Assembly: GCF_024172095.1 (NCBI RefSeq)
Contig: NZ_JAMZDX010000002.1
Location: forward strand, 372,001-436,000
Source of the DNA: Kitasatospora cinereorecta
Lineage (GTDB): Bacteria; Actinomycetota; Actinomycetes; Streptomycetales; Streptomycetaceae
DNA: 64,000 nt
Reading direction: 5' to 3'
Made by a program: the position numbers and the translations under genes. The notes under the pieces were generated by a model. It saw only the letters and a program-made list of their open reading frames with translations. It did no database searches and was not told the origin of the DNA. Positions 31,163 to 40,404 of this stretch are shown in pieces (the stretch's first letter is position 1; every line of letters begins with the position of its first letter).

Positions 31163-32722
31163 TCAGCGCCGGCCCGCCCCGGAGCGCTCCGGGGCGGGCC
31201 GCTCCCGCGCCGCCGCGTCGGTCCGGGCGCGGCGGGCGCGGGCGCCGAGGACGGCGCCGCCGGCCAGCGCGGTGATCCCGACCGCGGTCAGCGGCACCCA
31301 GTCGCCGAGGCGGACGTACCAGGTGCGCGCGCCCGGCGCCGCCAGGTCCACCCGCACGGTCGCCGCGCCGGTGTCGCCGGTGGTCAGCCGGACCAGCCGG
31401 CGCCCCTGGCGGTCGTACGCCACCGACTCGCCGGTCAGCGCCGCCTGCACCACCGGCCGGCCGGTCTCGGCGGCCCGGATCGCGCCCAGCGAGGCGTGCT
31501 GGGCCGGGGCCCAGGTGGACTGGAAGGTCGAGGTGGACGACTGGTAGACCAGCATCCGGGCGCCGTCCGCCGCGGCCGCCCGGGACATGTCGGGGAACGC
31601 CGACTCGAAGCAGATCAGCGCACCGACCGGCAGCGGGCGGCCGTCCCGATCGGTCACCGGCAGCAGGTGGAAGGCCGCGCCGGGCGCCCGGTTCTCGCCG
31701 GCGGCGGCACTGACCCCGGCGATCCAGCCGAGCACCGGGCGCAGCGGGATGTACTCGCCGAACGGGACCAGCCGGATCTTCCGGTAGCGGGCCGCCACCC
31801 CGGCCGGGTCGATCAGCACGGCGTCCTTGGAGATCCGCCCGTCCGCCTTGCGGGCGTCCTCGCCGACCAGCAGCTGGGCGCCGGTGGCGGCGGACAGGGC
31901 GCGCAGCCGGTCCAGGGTCGGCCGGTCGCGGTCCAGGTCGGCGGTGGTGCTGCTCTCGCCCCACACCACCAGGTCCACCGGCCCGGTCAGGCCGCGGGTG
32001 ATCCGCACATTGGCGTCCAGCCGGGCGCTCTCGTCCGCGGTCTGGCCCGCCTGGACCAGCGCCACCTCGGCCGAGCCGGCGGCCGCCGGCGGCGACTGCA
32101 GCGCGAACAGCAGCGGCCCGCCGGCCACGCTCGCGGTCAGCGCTGCCAGCGCGGTGAGCCGCACCCGCGGCACCCGTACGGTGCACAGCAGCGCCACCGC
32201 GGTGTTGGCCGCCACCAGCGCCGCCGACACCAGCCACACCCCGCCCACCGAGGCCAGCCCCAGGACCGCCGGGTGCTGCCACTGGCTCGCGCCCAGCAGC
32301 GCCCACGGCCCGCCCAGCGCGTGCCAGGACCGGGCGAACTCGGCCGCCAGCCACACCGACGGCAGCACCACCAGCGCGGCCGCCGCCCGCCGCACGTCCA
32401 CCGGCGGGGCCAGCAGCAGGTGGGCCGCGTACCCGAACGGTGCCTGCAGCGCGCCGAACAGCAGCGCGAGCAGCAGCAGCCCCGGGCCGATCGACGGGAT
32501 CAGCCAGTACATCGCCACCAGGATGAAGCCCGCACCGAACCACCAGCCGCGCACCGCCGCCTCCCGGCGGTCCGGGGCCTGCCGCATCAGCAGCAGCCCC
32601 GGCACCAGGCAGACCCAGGCGGACCACGCCCAGCCCACCCCCGGGAAGGCGAGCACCGGCAGCGCGCCGGCGGCGAGCGAGGCGTACCGGGCGGGTCGGC
32701 CGAGTGCTGAGCGCAGCGTCAT
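31163..32722 (-). CDS. lnt: Apolipoprotein N-acyltransferase
   Basis: Lnt adds the third acyl chain to lipoproteins at the outer face of the membrane. The 519-aa protein has six to seven N-terminal helices, a nitrilase-like domain with the triad visible as Glu in VPFGEYIPLRP, Lys in ARYRKIRLVPFGE and Cys in GALICFESAFPD, a last C-terminal helix and a basic tail. The ATG at 32722 has no clear Shine-Dalgarno; a GTG at 32761 would add 13 residues. Streptomycetes often have more than one Lnt. The last codons contain a 30-base perfect palindrome that can also terminate the convergent VOC operon. Confidence 0.9.
   Translation of the reverse strand: MTLRSALGRPARYASLAAGALPVLAFPGVGWAWSAWVCLVPGLLLMRQAPDRREAAVRGWWFGAGFILVAMYWLIPSIGPGLLLLALLFGALQAPFGYAAHLLLAPPVDVRRAAAALVVLPSVWLAAEFARSWHALGGPWALLGASQWQHPAVLGLASVGGVWLVSAALVAANTAVALLCTVRVPRVRLTALAALTASVAGGPLLFALQSPPAAAGSAEVALVQAGQTADESARLDANVRITRGLTGPVDLVVWGESSTTADLDRDRPTLDRLRALSAATGAQLLVGEDARKADGRISKDAVLIDPAGVAARYRKIRLVPFGEYIPLRPVLGWIAGVSAAAGENRAPGAAFHLLPVTDRDGRPLPVGALICFESAFPDMSRAAAADGARMLVYQSSTSTFQSTWAPAQHASLGAIRAAETGRPVVQAALTGESVAYDRQGRRLVRLTTGDTGAATVRVDLAAPGARTWYVRLGDWVPLTAVGITALAGGAVLGARARRARTDAAARERPAPERSGAGRR
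31171..31200. terminator. Perfect palindrome inside the 3' end of lnt
   Basis: GGCCCGCCCCGGAGC is followed immediately by its exact complement, giving a 15-bp inverted repeat without spacer inside the last codons of lnt and 32 bases after the VOC stop. It probably terminates the plus-strand transcript. Confidence 0.6.
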
Positions 32723-32832
32723 GCGGAGATTGTCCGCCCGCGACGTGTCGTGTGCGAGCACCCGCGGGTGACCAGGGACGATCCGGCGCCGGAACGCCGG
32801 GCGGCCGCGGTCAACCGGGTGCGGGGAGGATC

Positions 32833-32864
32833 AGCCCCGGGGAGGAACGGCCGCCCCCGGGGCT
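32833..32864 (-). terminator. Terminator after cobN
   Basis: A 10-bp stem AGCCCCGGGG/CCCCGGGGCT with a 12-base loop begins seven bases past the cobN stop. Confidence 0.7.
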
Positions 32865-32870
32865 GTCCGG

Positions 32871-35800
32871 TCACTCGCCCTCGAGGTCGCCCTCGGTCTC
32901 CAGGTAGGCCTGGCGCAGCGCGTCGAGCAGCTGCGGGTCCGGCTCGGCCCACATCCCGCGCTCGGCCGCCTCCAGCAGGCGCTCGCTGATGCCGTGCAGC
33001 GCCCACGGGTTGGCGCCGGTCAGGAACTCCCGGTTGGTCTCGTCGAGCACGTACTCCTGGGTCAGCTTCTCGTACATCCAGTCGGCGACCACGCCGGTGG
33101 TGGCGTCGTAGCCGAACAGGTAGTCGACGGTCGCCGCCATCTCGAAGGCGCCCTTGTAGCCGTGCCGGCGCATCGCCTCCATCCACCGCGGGTTGACCAC
33201 CCGGGCGCGGAACACCCGGGCCGCCTCCTCGGTGAGGGTGCGGGTGCGCACCGTCTCCGGACGGGTCGAGTCGCCGATGTACGCGGCCGGGTTCTTCCCG
33301 GTCAGCGCCCGGACGGTGGCCACCATGCCGCCGTGGTACTGGAAGTAGTCGTCCGAGTCGGCGATGTCGTGCTCGCGGGTGTCGGTGTTCTTCGCGGCGA
33401 CGGTGATCCGCTTGTACGCGCTCTCCATCTCCTCCCGCGCCGGGCGGCCGTTCAGCTCCCGGCCGTAGGCGTAGCCGCCCCACACCGTGTAGACCTCGGC
33501 CAGGTCGGCGTCGGTGCGCCAGTCCCGGCTGTCGATCAGCTGCAGCAGACCGGCGCCGTACGTGCCCGGACGGGAGCCGAACACCCGGACGGTGGCCCGC
33601 CGCTCGTCGCCGTGCACCGCCAGGTCGGCCTGCACGTGGGCGCGGACGAAGTTCTCCGCGCCGTCCTCCTCCTGGCGGGCCGCGAGCCGGACCGCGTCGT
33701 CCAGCAGCGCCACCACGTGCGGGAAGGCGTCCCGGAAGAAGCCGGAGATGCGCAGCGTGACGTCGATCCGGGGCCGGCCCAGCTCCGCGAGCGGGATCGG
33801 CTCCAGACCGGTCACCCGGCGCGAGGCGTCGTCCCACACCGGGCGGATGCCGAGCAGCGCGAACGCCTCGGCGATGTCGTCACCGGCGGTGCGCATCGCG
33901 CTGGTGCCCCACAGCGACAGGCCCACCGACGGCGGGTACGCGCCGTCGTTGTCCGCCCGGTAGCGCTCGACGAGCGAGGCGGCCAGCGCCTGGCCGGTCT
34001 CCCAGGCGAGCTTGGACGGCACCGCCTTCGGGTCGACCGAGTAGAAGTTGCGGCCGGTCGGCAGCACGTTGACCAGACCGCGCAGCGGCGAACCCGACGG
34101 GCCCGCCTCGACGAAACCGCCGTTCAGCGCGTGCAGCACCGCGTCCAGCTCGTCGGTGGTGGCGGCCAGCCGCGGCACCACCTGGCGGGCGGCGAAGTCC
34201 AGCACCTCGGCGACGGCGGCCGCATGTCCGGCCGCCACCTTCTCCACCGCCTCCGGCGCCCAGTCCTCGGCCTCCATCGCCTCGACCAGCGCCCGGGCCT
34301 GCGCCTCGGCCGCGTCGGTGGCAGCCAGGGTCGGCGCCGACTCGTCCAGGCCCAGCGCCTCGCGCAGACCCGGAAGCGCGCTCACGCCGCCCCAGATCTG
34401 CCGGGCGCGCAGGATCGCCAGCACGATGTTGACCCGGTCGGTGCCGGCCGGCGCCTGGCCGAGCACGTGCAGGCCGTCCCGGATCTGCGCGTCCTTCACC
34501 TCGCACAGCCAGCCGTCCACGTGCAGCAGGAAGTCGTCGAAGCCGTCGTCCTCCGGGCGCTCGTCCAGGCCCAGGTCGTGGTCGAGGCGGGCGGCCTGGA
34601 TCAGCGTCCAGATCTGCGCCCGGATCGCCGGCAGCTTCGCCGGGTCCATCGCCGCGATGTTGGAGTGCTCGTCCAGCAGCTGCTCCAGGCGTGCGATGTC
34701 GCCGTAGGAGTCGGCCCGCGCCATCGGCGGCACCAGGTGGTCGACCAGCGTCGCGTGCGCGCGGCGCTTGGCCTGGGTGCCCTCGCCCGGGTCGTTCACC
34801 AGGAACGGGTAGACCAGCGGCAGGTCGCCCAGCACCGCGTCCGGACCGCAGGAGGCGGACAGCGCCGCCGTCTTGCCCGGCAGCCACTCCAGGTTGCCGT
34901 GCTTGCCCAGGTGGACCACGGCGTGCGCGCCGAAGCCGCCGTCCTCGCGGTCCGCGGCGATCCAGCGGTAGGCCGCCAGGTAGTGGTGCGAGGGCGGCAG
35001 GTCCGGGTCGTGGTAGATCGCCACCGGGTTCTCGCCGAAACCGCGCGGCGGCTGGATCAGCACCAGCAGGTTCCCGGAGCGGATCCCGGCCAGCACGATG
35101 TCGCCGTCCGGGTTCTGCGAACGGTCCACGTACAGCTCGCCCGGCGCCGGGCCCCAGTGCTCCTCGACCTGCTCGCGCAGCTGGGCCGGCAGCGTCGCGT
35201 ACCAGCGGCGGTAGTCCGCCGCCGGGATCCGCACCGGGTTGCGGGACAGCTGCTCCTCCGTCAGCCACGCCTGGTCGTAGCCGCCCGCCTCGATCAGCGC
35301 GTGGATCAGGGCGTCGCCCTCGTGACCCTCGCCGTCGGTTTCGGTGTCCAGCCCGGGCAGGTCGGTGCCCAGGTCCATGCCCTCGGCGCGCAGCCGGGTC
35401 AGCAGCCGGACCGCGCTCGCCGGGGTGTCCAGGCCGACCGCGTTGCCCACCCGGGCGTGCTTGGTCGGGTACGCGGAGAGCACCAGCGCCAGCCGGCGCT
35501 CGGCCGCCGGGGTGTGCCGCAGCCGCGCGTGCGCCACCGCGATGCCAGCCACCCGGGCGGCCCGCTCCGGATCGGCGTTGTAGACGGTCAGCCCGTCCTC
35601 GTCCAGCTCCTTGAACGAGAACGGCACCGTGATCAGCCGGCCGTCGAACTCCGGTACCGCCACCTGCGTCGCGGTGTCCAGCGGGGACAGGCCGTCGTCG
35701 CTGGCCTCCCACTGCGCCCGCGACCAGGTCAGGCACAGCGCCTGGAGGATCGGACGGTCCAGCGCCGCCAGCGCCCCCGCGTCCCACGCCTCCTCGTCAC

Positions 35801-36482
35801 CGCCGGCCTGGGCGTCCGCCGGGCGGGTGCCGCCCGCCGCCAGCACCGTGGTGACGATCGCGTCCGCCTGCGCCAGCTCCGCCAGCAGCTCCGGCTCCGC
35901 CCCGCGCAGCGACGCGCAGAAGATCGGCACCGGACGGGCGCCCTGGTCCTCCAGCGCCGAGCAGAGCGCCTCCACGAACGCGGTGTTCCCGCTCATGTGG
36001 TGCGCCCGGTAGTACAGCACCGCGACGATCGGACCCGAGGTGTTCCGGGCCGTCCGCTCCAGCGGGCCCCACGCCGGGGCCGAGGCGGGCGGAGCGAAGC
36101 CGTGGCCGGTCAGCAGCACCGTGTCGGACAGGAACGCGCCCAGCTCGGCCAGGTTGGCCGGACCGCCGTGCGCCAGGTACGCGTGCGCCTCGGCCGCGAT
36201 GCCCGCCGGCACCGTCGACAGCTCCATCAGCTGGGCGTCCGGCGCCTGCTCACCCGTCAGCACCACCACCGGGCGCGGGCCCGCCAGCAGCGCGTCCAGC
36301 CCCTCCTCCCAGGCCCGGCGGCCGCCCAGCAGGCGCACCACCACCAGGTCCGTTCCCTCGGTCAGCGCCGGCAGGTCCTCGGCGGACAGCCGGGCGGGAT
36401 TGCCGAGCCGGAACGGGACCGGGCCCTGCGAGGCACGGGCGCTCAACAGGTCGGTGTCGGACGTCGACAGCAGCAGGATCAT
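32871..36482 (-). CDS. cobN: CobN, large subunit of aerobic cobaltochelatase
   Basis: CobN inserts cobalt into hydrogenobyrinate a,c-diamide together with AAA+ partners (CobS/CobT or ChlI/ChlD type) at the cost of ATP. The 1203-aa length is normal. It shows the CobN/BchH blocks, such as VVLTGEQAPDAQLMEL, FGAHAVVHLGKHGNLEWLPGK with conserved histidines, GRNFYSVDPKAVPS and the C-terminal ENTDTREHDI-like segment KNTDTREHDIADSDDYFQYHGG. The ATG at 36482 follows GGGAGGG. A cobalamin riboswitch occupies its leader, so it should be shut off by B12. The partner subunits are not in this window. Confidence 0.95.
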   Translation of the reverse strand: MILLLSTSDTDLLSARASQGPVPFRLGNPARLSAEDLPALTEGTDLVVVRLLGGRRAWEEGLDALLAGPRPVVVLTGEQAPDAQLMELSTVPAGIAAEAHAYLAHGGPANLAELGAFLSDTVLLTGHGFAPPASAPAWGPLERTARNTSGPIVAVLYYRAHHMSGNTAFVEALCSALEDQGARPVPIFCASLRGAEPELLAELAQADAIVTTVLAAGGTRPADAQAGGDEEAWDAGALAALDRPILQALCLTWSRAQWEASDDGLSPLDTATQVAVPEFDGRLITVPFSFKELDEDGLTVYNADPERAARVAGIAVAHARLRHTPAAERRLALVLSAYPTKHARVGNAVGLDTPASAVRLLTRLRAEGMDLGTDLPGLDTETDGEGHEGDALIHALIEAGGYDQAWLTEEQLSRNPVRIPAADYRRWYATLPAQLREQVEEHWGPAPGELYVDRSQNPDGDIVLAGIRSGNLLVLIQPPRGFGENPVAIYHDPDLPPSHHYLAAYRWIAADREDGGFGAHAVVHLGKHGNLEWLPGKTAALSASCGPDAVLGDLPLVYPFLVNDPGEGTQAKRRAHATLVDHLVPPMARADSYGDIARLEQLLDEHSNIAAMDPAKLPAIRAQIWTLIQAARLDHDLGLDERPEDDGFDDFLLHVDGWLCEVKDAQIRDGLHVLGQAPAGTDRVNIVLAILRARQIWGGVSALPGLREALGLDESAPTLAATDAAEAQARALVEAMEAEDWAPEAVEKVAAGHAAAVAEVLDFAARQVVPRLAATTDELDAVLHALNGGFVEAGPSGSPLRGLVNVLPTGRNFYSVDPKAVPSKLAWETGQALAASLVERYRADNDGAYPPSVGLSLWGTSAMRTAGDDIAEAFALLGIRPVWDDASRRVTGLEPIPLAELGRPRIDVTLRISGFFRDAFPHVVALLDDAVRLAARQEEDGAENFVRAHVQADLAVHGDERRATVRVFGSRPGTYGAGLLQLIDSRDWRTDADLAEVYTVWGGYAYGRELNGRPAREEMESAYKRITVAAKNTDTREHDIADSDDYFQYHGGMVATVRALTGKNPAAYIGDSTRPETVRTRTLTEEAARVFRARVVNPRWMEAMRRHGYKGAFEMAATVDYLFGYDATTGVVADWMYEKLTQEYVLDETNREFLTGANPWALHGISERLLEAAERGMWAEPDPQLLDALRQAYLETEGDLEGE

Positions 36483-36596
36483 GCGAAGGCCCTCCCGGCC
36501 TCGTCAACGGGCACAGGCACGGGCACAGCCACGAACGCGGGCATGCGACAGCGCATAGCAGTCAGGCCTTCCTCGGGGTCCGCGCCCCGGGCTGGT

Positions 36597-36729
36597 GGAG
36601 GACGGCCGGAGTTCCTGGCTCCCCCGGCTCCCATGAGCCGAGGTCACAGTGGCGGGACCGCACCGGGTTTGCACCGGTTTCCTCCGCTGTGCCGTCGCTG
36701 GCGTTCGGGCAGGCCGACAGGCCCACCCG
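36597..36729 (-). ncRNA. Cobalamin riboswitch in the cobN leader
   Basis: On the minus strand the leader contains GAGGAAACCGGTGCAAACC (36684-36666), then GCGGTCCCGCCACTGTGA and the B12 box AGCCAGGAACTCCGGCCGTC (36620-36601). These are the conserved core elements of the AdoCbl-class riboswitch, in the right order and spacing. It ends about 115 bases before the cobN ATG. The outer limits are approximate. Confidence 0.92.
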
Positions 36730-36735
36730 GGCAGC

Positions 36736-36741
36736 ATCGTA
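36736..36741 (-). promoter_or_regulatory. Likely -10 element of the cobN promoter
   Basis: TACGAT on the minus strand would place the transcription start near 36729, just before the riboswitch. No convincing -35 is seen. Confidence 0.4.
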
Positions 36742-36985
36742 CGGGGTGCGGCGGGGGCGGGGGAGTGTGACGTCGCAGACGGCGCCGTGGGCTGACCTGC
36801 GGAGGCCGCTGCGCGGCGGCGGCTTGCGGGTACGGGTCTCGGTGGCGGGACAGTTCTGATGGGCGTGCGCCCGGGGTGCGGGGGCGGGGCGGTGCGCCGG
36901 GGTGTGCGGGCGCGCGGGGGTTGAGCTGGGGAGTGTGATGTACGGGACGGGGGCGGGTGGTCGGACAATCTGTATGCTCGCGGCC

Positions 36986-38206
36986 ATGCCACCCACACCC
37001 GACGCCATCGCGGCGGGCTCCGCGGTGCCCGATCGAGGGCGTGCGGACGCCTGCCCCGGGGCGCTGCGCCTGCACGCGGCCGACGACGGCGCGCTCGCCC
37101 GCGTACGGCTGCCCGGCGGGCTGCTGACGGCAGGTCAGGCGCTGGCCCTGGCGGACGCCGCCGAGGCACTCGGGGACGGCGCGCTCGAGACCACCTCCCG
37201 CGGCAACGTGCAACTGCGCGGCCTGCGTTCGGACTGCGACGCGGAGCTCGCGGCGCGGCTGCGCGCCGCCGGCCTGCTGCCCTCCGACACCCACGAGCGG
37301 GTCCGCAACATCGTCGCCTCCCCGCTCGCCGGTCTGGACGGCATCGGCCGCGCGGACGTCCGGGCGTGGGTGCGCGAGCTGGACGTACGGCTGTGCGCGA
37401 GCACGTGGGCGGCGGGTCTGTCCGGCAAGTTCCTGTTCGCGCTGGACGACGGCCGCGGCGACGTGGCCTCGCTGAACGCCGATGTGACGTTGATCGCAGG
37501 CCCGGACGGCGGGGCGCTGCTCCGCTACGGCCGGGCCGAACTGGGCACGCCGGTCGCCGACCCGGTGGCCGCCGCACTGGAGGCGGCCCGCACCGTGCTG
37601 GACGCGGCCGCCGGCCGGGCGTGGCACGCCCGCGAGATCCCCGACCTGCTGCCGCCGGGCACCCGTCCGCTGCCGCCGCCCGCCGCCGACCCGAACCCGC
37701 CGCTCGGCGTGCTGCCCGGCGGGCTGTCGCTCGGCGTGCGGTTCGGCCGGGCGAGCGCGGCGCAGTGGCGGCTGCTGGCCGAGGCGTCGGCCGGCGAGGT
37801 GCGGCTGACGCCCTGGCGGGGCGCGGTGCTGCCCGGGGCGCAGGCCCGGTGGCTGGAGCCGCTCGCGGCGGCCGGCTTGCGGACCGCGTCCGGTACGGCG
37901 TGGGAGCGGGCGACGGCGTGCACCGGCCTGCCGGGGTGCGGCAAGTCGCTGGCGGACGTCCGGGCCGACGCGGCCCGGGCCCTGGACGGCGCACCGGACG
38001 CGCCGCAGGTACGGGCCGGCAGGCCGGGGCTGCTCCCGGTGCACTGGTCGGGGTGCGAGCGCCGCTGCGGCCGTCCGTCCGGACGGTGGGTGGATGTGCT
38101 GGCGACCGGGCAGGGCTACCGGGTGACGGTGACCGGCGGGTCGCCGCTGGATGTGACGGGACGAGCGGCGGCCGAGGCGGTCGCCCAGGCGCGGAGGGCG
38201 AATTGA
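36986..38206 (+). CDS. cobG: CobG, precorrin-3B synthase
   Basis: CobG is an O2-using enzyme with a [4Fe-4S] cluster that hydroxylates and lactonises precorrin-3A in the aerobic B12 pathway. The 406-aa protein has the sulfite/nitrite-reductase-like halves ([12 protein letters not shown]) and the cluster cysteines in CTGLPGC and CERRC. I chose the ATG at 36986 because TATGCT lies seven bases upstream, the spacing of a leaderless promoter; an ATG at 36974 is the alternative. It begins the plus-strand operon cobG-cobH-cobIJ, with overlaps at each junction. Confidence 0.9.
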   Translation: MPPTPDAIAAGSAVPDRGRADACPGALRLHAADDGALARVRLPGGLLTAGQALALADAAEALGDGALETTSRGNVQLRGLRSDCDAELAARLRAAGLLPSDTHERVRNIVASPLAGLDGIGRADVRAWVRELDVRLCASTWAAGLSGKFLFALDDGRGDVASLNADVTLIAGPDGGALLRYGRAELGTPVADPVAAALEAARTVLDAAAGRAWHAREIPDLLPPGTRPLPPPAADPNPPLGVLPGGLSLGVRFGRASAAQWRLLAEASAGEVRLTPWRGAVLPGAQARWLEPLAAAGLRTASGTAWERATACTGLPGCGKSLADVRADAARALDGAPDAPQVRAGRPGLLPVHWSGCERRCGRPSGRWVDVLATGQGYRVTVTGGSPLDVTGRAAAEAVAQARRAN

Positions 38207-38829
38207 TCGAGTACGAGAAGGACGGCGCGGCCATCTACCGGCAGTCCTTTGCCACCATCCGGGCCGAGGCCGACCTGGCCGCGCTGCCTGCGGACGTCTC
38301 CCAGGTCGCGGTGCGGATGATCCACGCCTGCGGCATGACCGACCTGGTCGAGGACCTGGTGTACTCGCCCGGCGTGGTCGCCTCCGCGCGCAAGGCGCTG
38401 CACGCCGGTGCGCCGATCCTGTGCGACGTCAACATGGTGGCCAGCGGCGTCACCCGCAAGCGGCTGCCGGCCGACAACGAGGTGCTCTGCACCCTCACCG
38501 ACCCGGCCGTCCCCGAGCTGGCGCGGAAGATGGGCAACACCCGCAGCGCCGCCGCGATGGAGCTGTGGCTGCCCCGCCTGGAGGGCGCCGTGGTGGCCGT
38601 CGGCAACGCGCCGACCTCGCTGTTCCGGCTGCTGGAGATGATCGAGGCCGGCGCCCCGCGCCCGGCCGCCGTGATCGGCGTGCCGGTCGGCTTCATCGGC
38701 GCCGCCGAGTCCAAGCAGGCGCTCGCCGAGCACCCGTCCGGCCTGGAGCACCTGGTGGTGCGCGGCCGCCGCGGCGGCAGCGCGATGGCCGCCGCCGCCG
38801 TCAACGCGATTGCGAGTGAAGAAGAGTGA
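38203..38829 (+). CDS. cobH: CobH, precorrin-8X methylmutase
   Basis: CobH moves the C-11 methyl group to C-12, giving hydrogenobyrinic acid. The 208-aa protein has the catalytic histidine in [12 protein letters not shown] and the blocks [27 protein letters not shown] and [11 protein letters not shown] assign the rare TTG at 38203 as start: it is preceded by GGAGG at a good distance and overlaps the cobG stop in TTGA, like the other junctions of the operon. No ATG or GTG alternative keeps the conserved N-terminus. Confidence 0.92.
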   Translation: MIEYEKDGAAIYRQSFATIRAEADLAALPADVSQVAVRMIHACGMTDLVEDLVYSPGVVASARKALHAGAPILCDVNMVASGVTRKRLPADNEVLCTLTDPAVPELARKMGNTRSAAAMELWLPRLEGAVVAVGNAPTSLFRLLEMIEAGAPRPAAVIGVPVGFIGAAESKQALAEHPSGLEHLVVRGRRGGSAMAAAAVNAIASEEE

Positions 38830-40379
38830 CGGAGCGTCAGACCGGTCGACTGTACGGGGTCGGCCTCGGCCCCGGCGACCCCTCGCTGGTGACCGTCCGG
38901 GCCGCCGAACTCATCGGCAAGGCCGACGTGGTGGCGTACCACAGCGCCCGGCACGGGCGGTCGATCGCCCGCTCGATCGCCGAGCGCTACCTGACCGGCG
39001 GCCAGATCGAGGAGAAGCTGGTCTACCCGATCACCGTGGAGACCACCGACCACCCCGGCGGCTACCGCGGCGCCCTCGACGACTTCTACCGGGAGGCCGC
39101 CGAGCGGCTGGCCGCCCACCTGGACGCCGGCCGCGACGTGGTCGTCCTTGCCGAGGGCGACCCGCTGTTCTACGGCTCGTACCAGCACATGCACAAGCGC
39201 CTCGCGCACCGCTACCCGACCGAGGTGGTGCCCGGCGTGACCTCGGTCAGCGCCGCCGCCGCCCGGCTCGGCACTCCGCTGGTGGAGGCCGAGGAGGCGC
39301 TCACCGTCATCCCGGGCACCCTGCCCGAGGAGGAGCTGACCGCCCGGCTGGCCGCCGCCGACTCCGCGGTGATCATGAAGCTGGGGCGTACCTTCCCCGC
39401 CGTCCGCCGCGCCCTGGAGCGGGCCGGCCGGCTGGAGGACGCGCTGTACGTCGAGCGGGCCACCATGGACGGCGAGCGCACCGCGCCGCTGGCCGACGTG
39501 GACCCGCAGAGCGTGCCGTACTTCGCCGTCGCGGTGCTGCCCAGCAAGGTCGCCGTGCTGCGCGAGGACGCCGAACTGCCGGCTGCCGCCGAGAATCCCG
39601 GGGCCGTCGAGTCCGTCGAGCCCCTGGCCGCCGGGGACGTGGTCGTGGTCGGCACCGGCCCGGCCGGGCCGCTCTGGCTCACCCCCGAGGCCCGCGGCGC
39701 GCTCTCCCGCGCCACCGACCTGGTCGGCTACACCACGTACCTCGACCGCGTCCCGGTCCGCCCCGGCCAGGTCCGGCACGGCTCGGACAACAAGGTCGAG
39801 GCCGAGCGCGCCGAGTTCGCCCTCGACCTCGCCCGGCGCGGACGGCGGGTGGCCGTGGTCTCGTCCGGCGACCCCGGCGTGTTCGCGATGGCCACCGCCG
39901 TCCTGGAGGCGGCCTGCGCGGACCCGTACCGCGAGGTCCCGGTCCGGGTGCTGCCCGGCATGACCGCCGCCCACGCCGCCGCCTCCCGGGCCGGCGCGCC
40001 GCTCGGCCACGACTACGCCACCATCTCCCTCTCCGACCGGCTCAAGCCCTGGGACGTCATCGCCCGCCGGCTGCGCGCCGCCGCCGAGGCCGACCTGGTG
40101 CTCGCCCTCTACAACCCGGGCTCGAAGTCCCGCACCACCCAGGTCGGCCTGGCCCGCGACCTGCTGCTCGAACACCGCGCGCCCGACACCCCCGTGGTGA
40201 TGGCCCGCGACGTCGGCGGGCCCACCGAGCGGATCCGCACCGTCCGGCTCGCCGACCTCGACCCGGCCGAGGTCGACATGCGGACCCTCCTGCTGATCGG
40301 CTCCTCCCAGACCAAGGCCGTCGCCCGCGACAACGGCACCGAGGTCGTCTGGACCCCCCGCCGCTACCCGGAGGCCTGA
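38826..40379 (+). CDS. cobIJ: CobIJ fusion: precorrin-2 C20- and precorrin-3B C17-methyltransferase
   Basis: This is a natural fusion of two SAM methyltransferases of corrin synthesis. Residues 1-245 are CobI ([32 protein letters not shown]) and residues about 270-517 are CobJ ([47 protein letters not shown]). Fused CobIJ is common in actinobacteria. The GTG at 38826 overlaps the cobH stop in GTGA. It ends the operon, facing thrS. Confidence 0.93.
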   Translation: MTERQTGRLYGVGLGPGDPSLVTVRAAELIGKADVVAYHSARHGRSIARSIAERYLTGGQIEEKLVYPITVETTDHPGGYRGALDDFYREAAERLAAHLDAGRDVVVLAEGDPLFYGSYQHMHKRLAHRYPTEVVPGVTSVSAAAARLGTPLVEAEEALTVIPGTLPEEELTARLAAADSAVIMKLGRTFPAVRRALERAGRLEDALYVERATMDGERTAPLADVDPQSVPYFAVAVLPSKVAVLREDAELPAAAENPGAVESVEPLAAGDVVVVGTGPAGPLWLTPEARGALSRATDLVGYTTYLDRVPVRPGQVRHGSDNKVEAERAEFALDLARRGRRVAVVSSGDPGVFAMATAVLEAACADPYREVPVRVLPGMTAAHAAASRAGAPLGHDYATISLSDRLKPWDVIARRLRAAAEADLVLALYNPGSKSRTTQVGLARDLLLEHRAPDTPVVMARDVGGPTERIRTVRLADLDPAEVDMRTLLLIGSSQTKAVARDNGTEVVWTPRRYPEA

Positions 40380-40404
40380 CCCGGCCGTCCGACCCGGACC
40401 GCGG

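Larger units (their letters stand above)
36483..36985. other. Divergent cobN/cobG control region
   Basis: These 503 bases hold the cobN leader with the riboswitch (36597-36729), a cobN -10 candidate, and a G-rich stretch leading to cobG. GGGGAGTGTGACGT at 36760-36773 recurs with one change (GGGGAGTGTGATGT) at 36928-36941. TATGCT at 36973-36978 is a likely -10 for cobG. I see no riboswitch on the cobG side and no gene. Confidence 0.55.

Noticed and set aside
32994..36770. 1258-codon open frame on the plus strand opposite cobN
   Set aside because: It is a GC-bias shadow: low-complexity Arg/Gln/Val/His composition, no domain, and cobN on the other strand is unambiguous.
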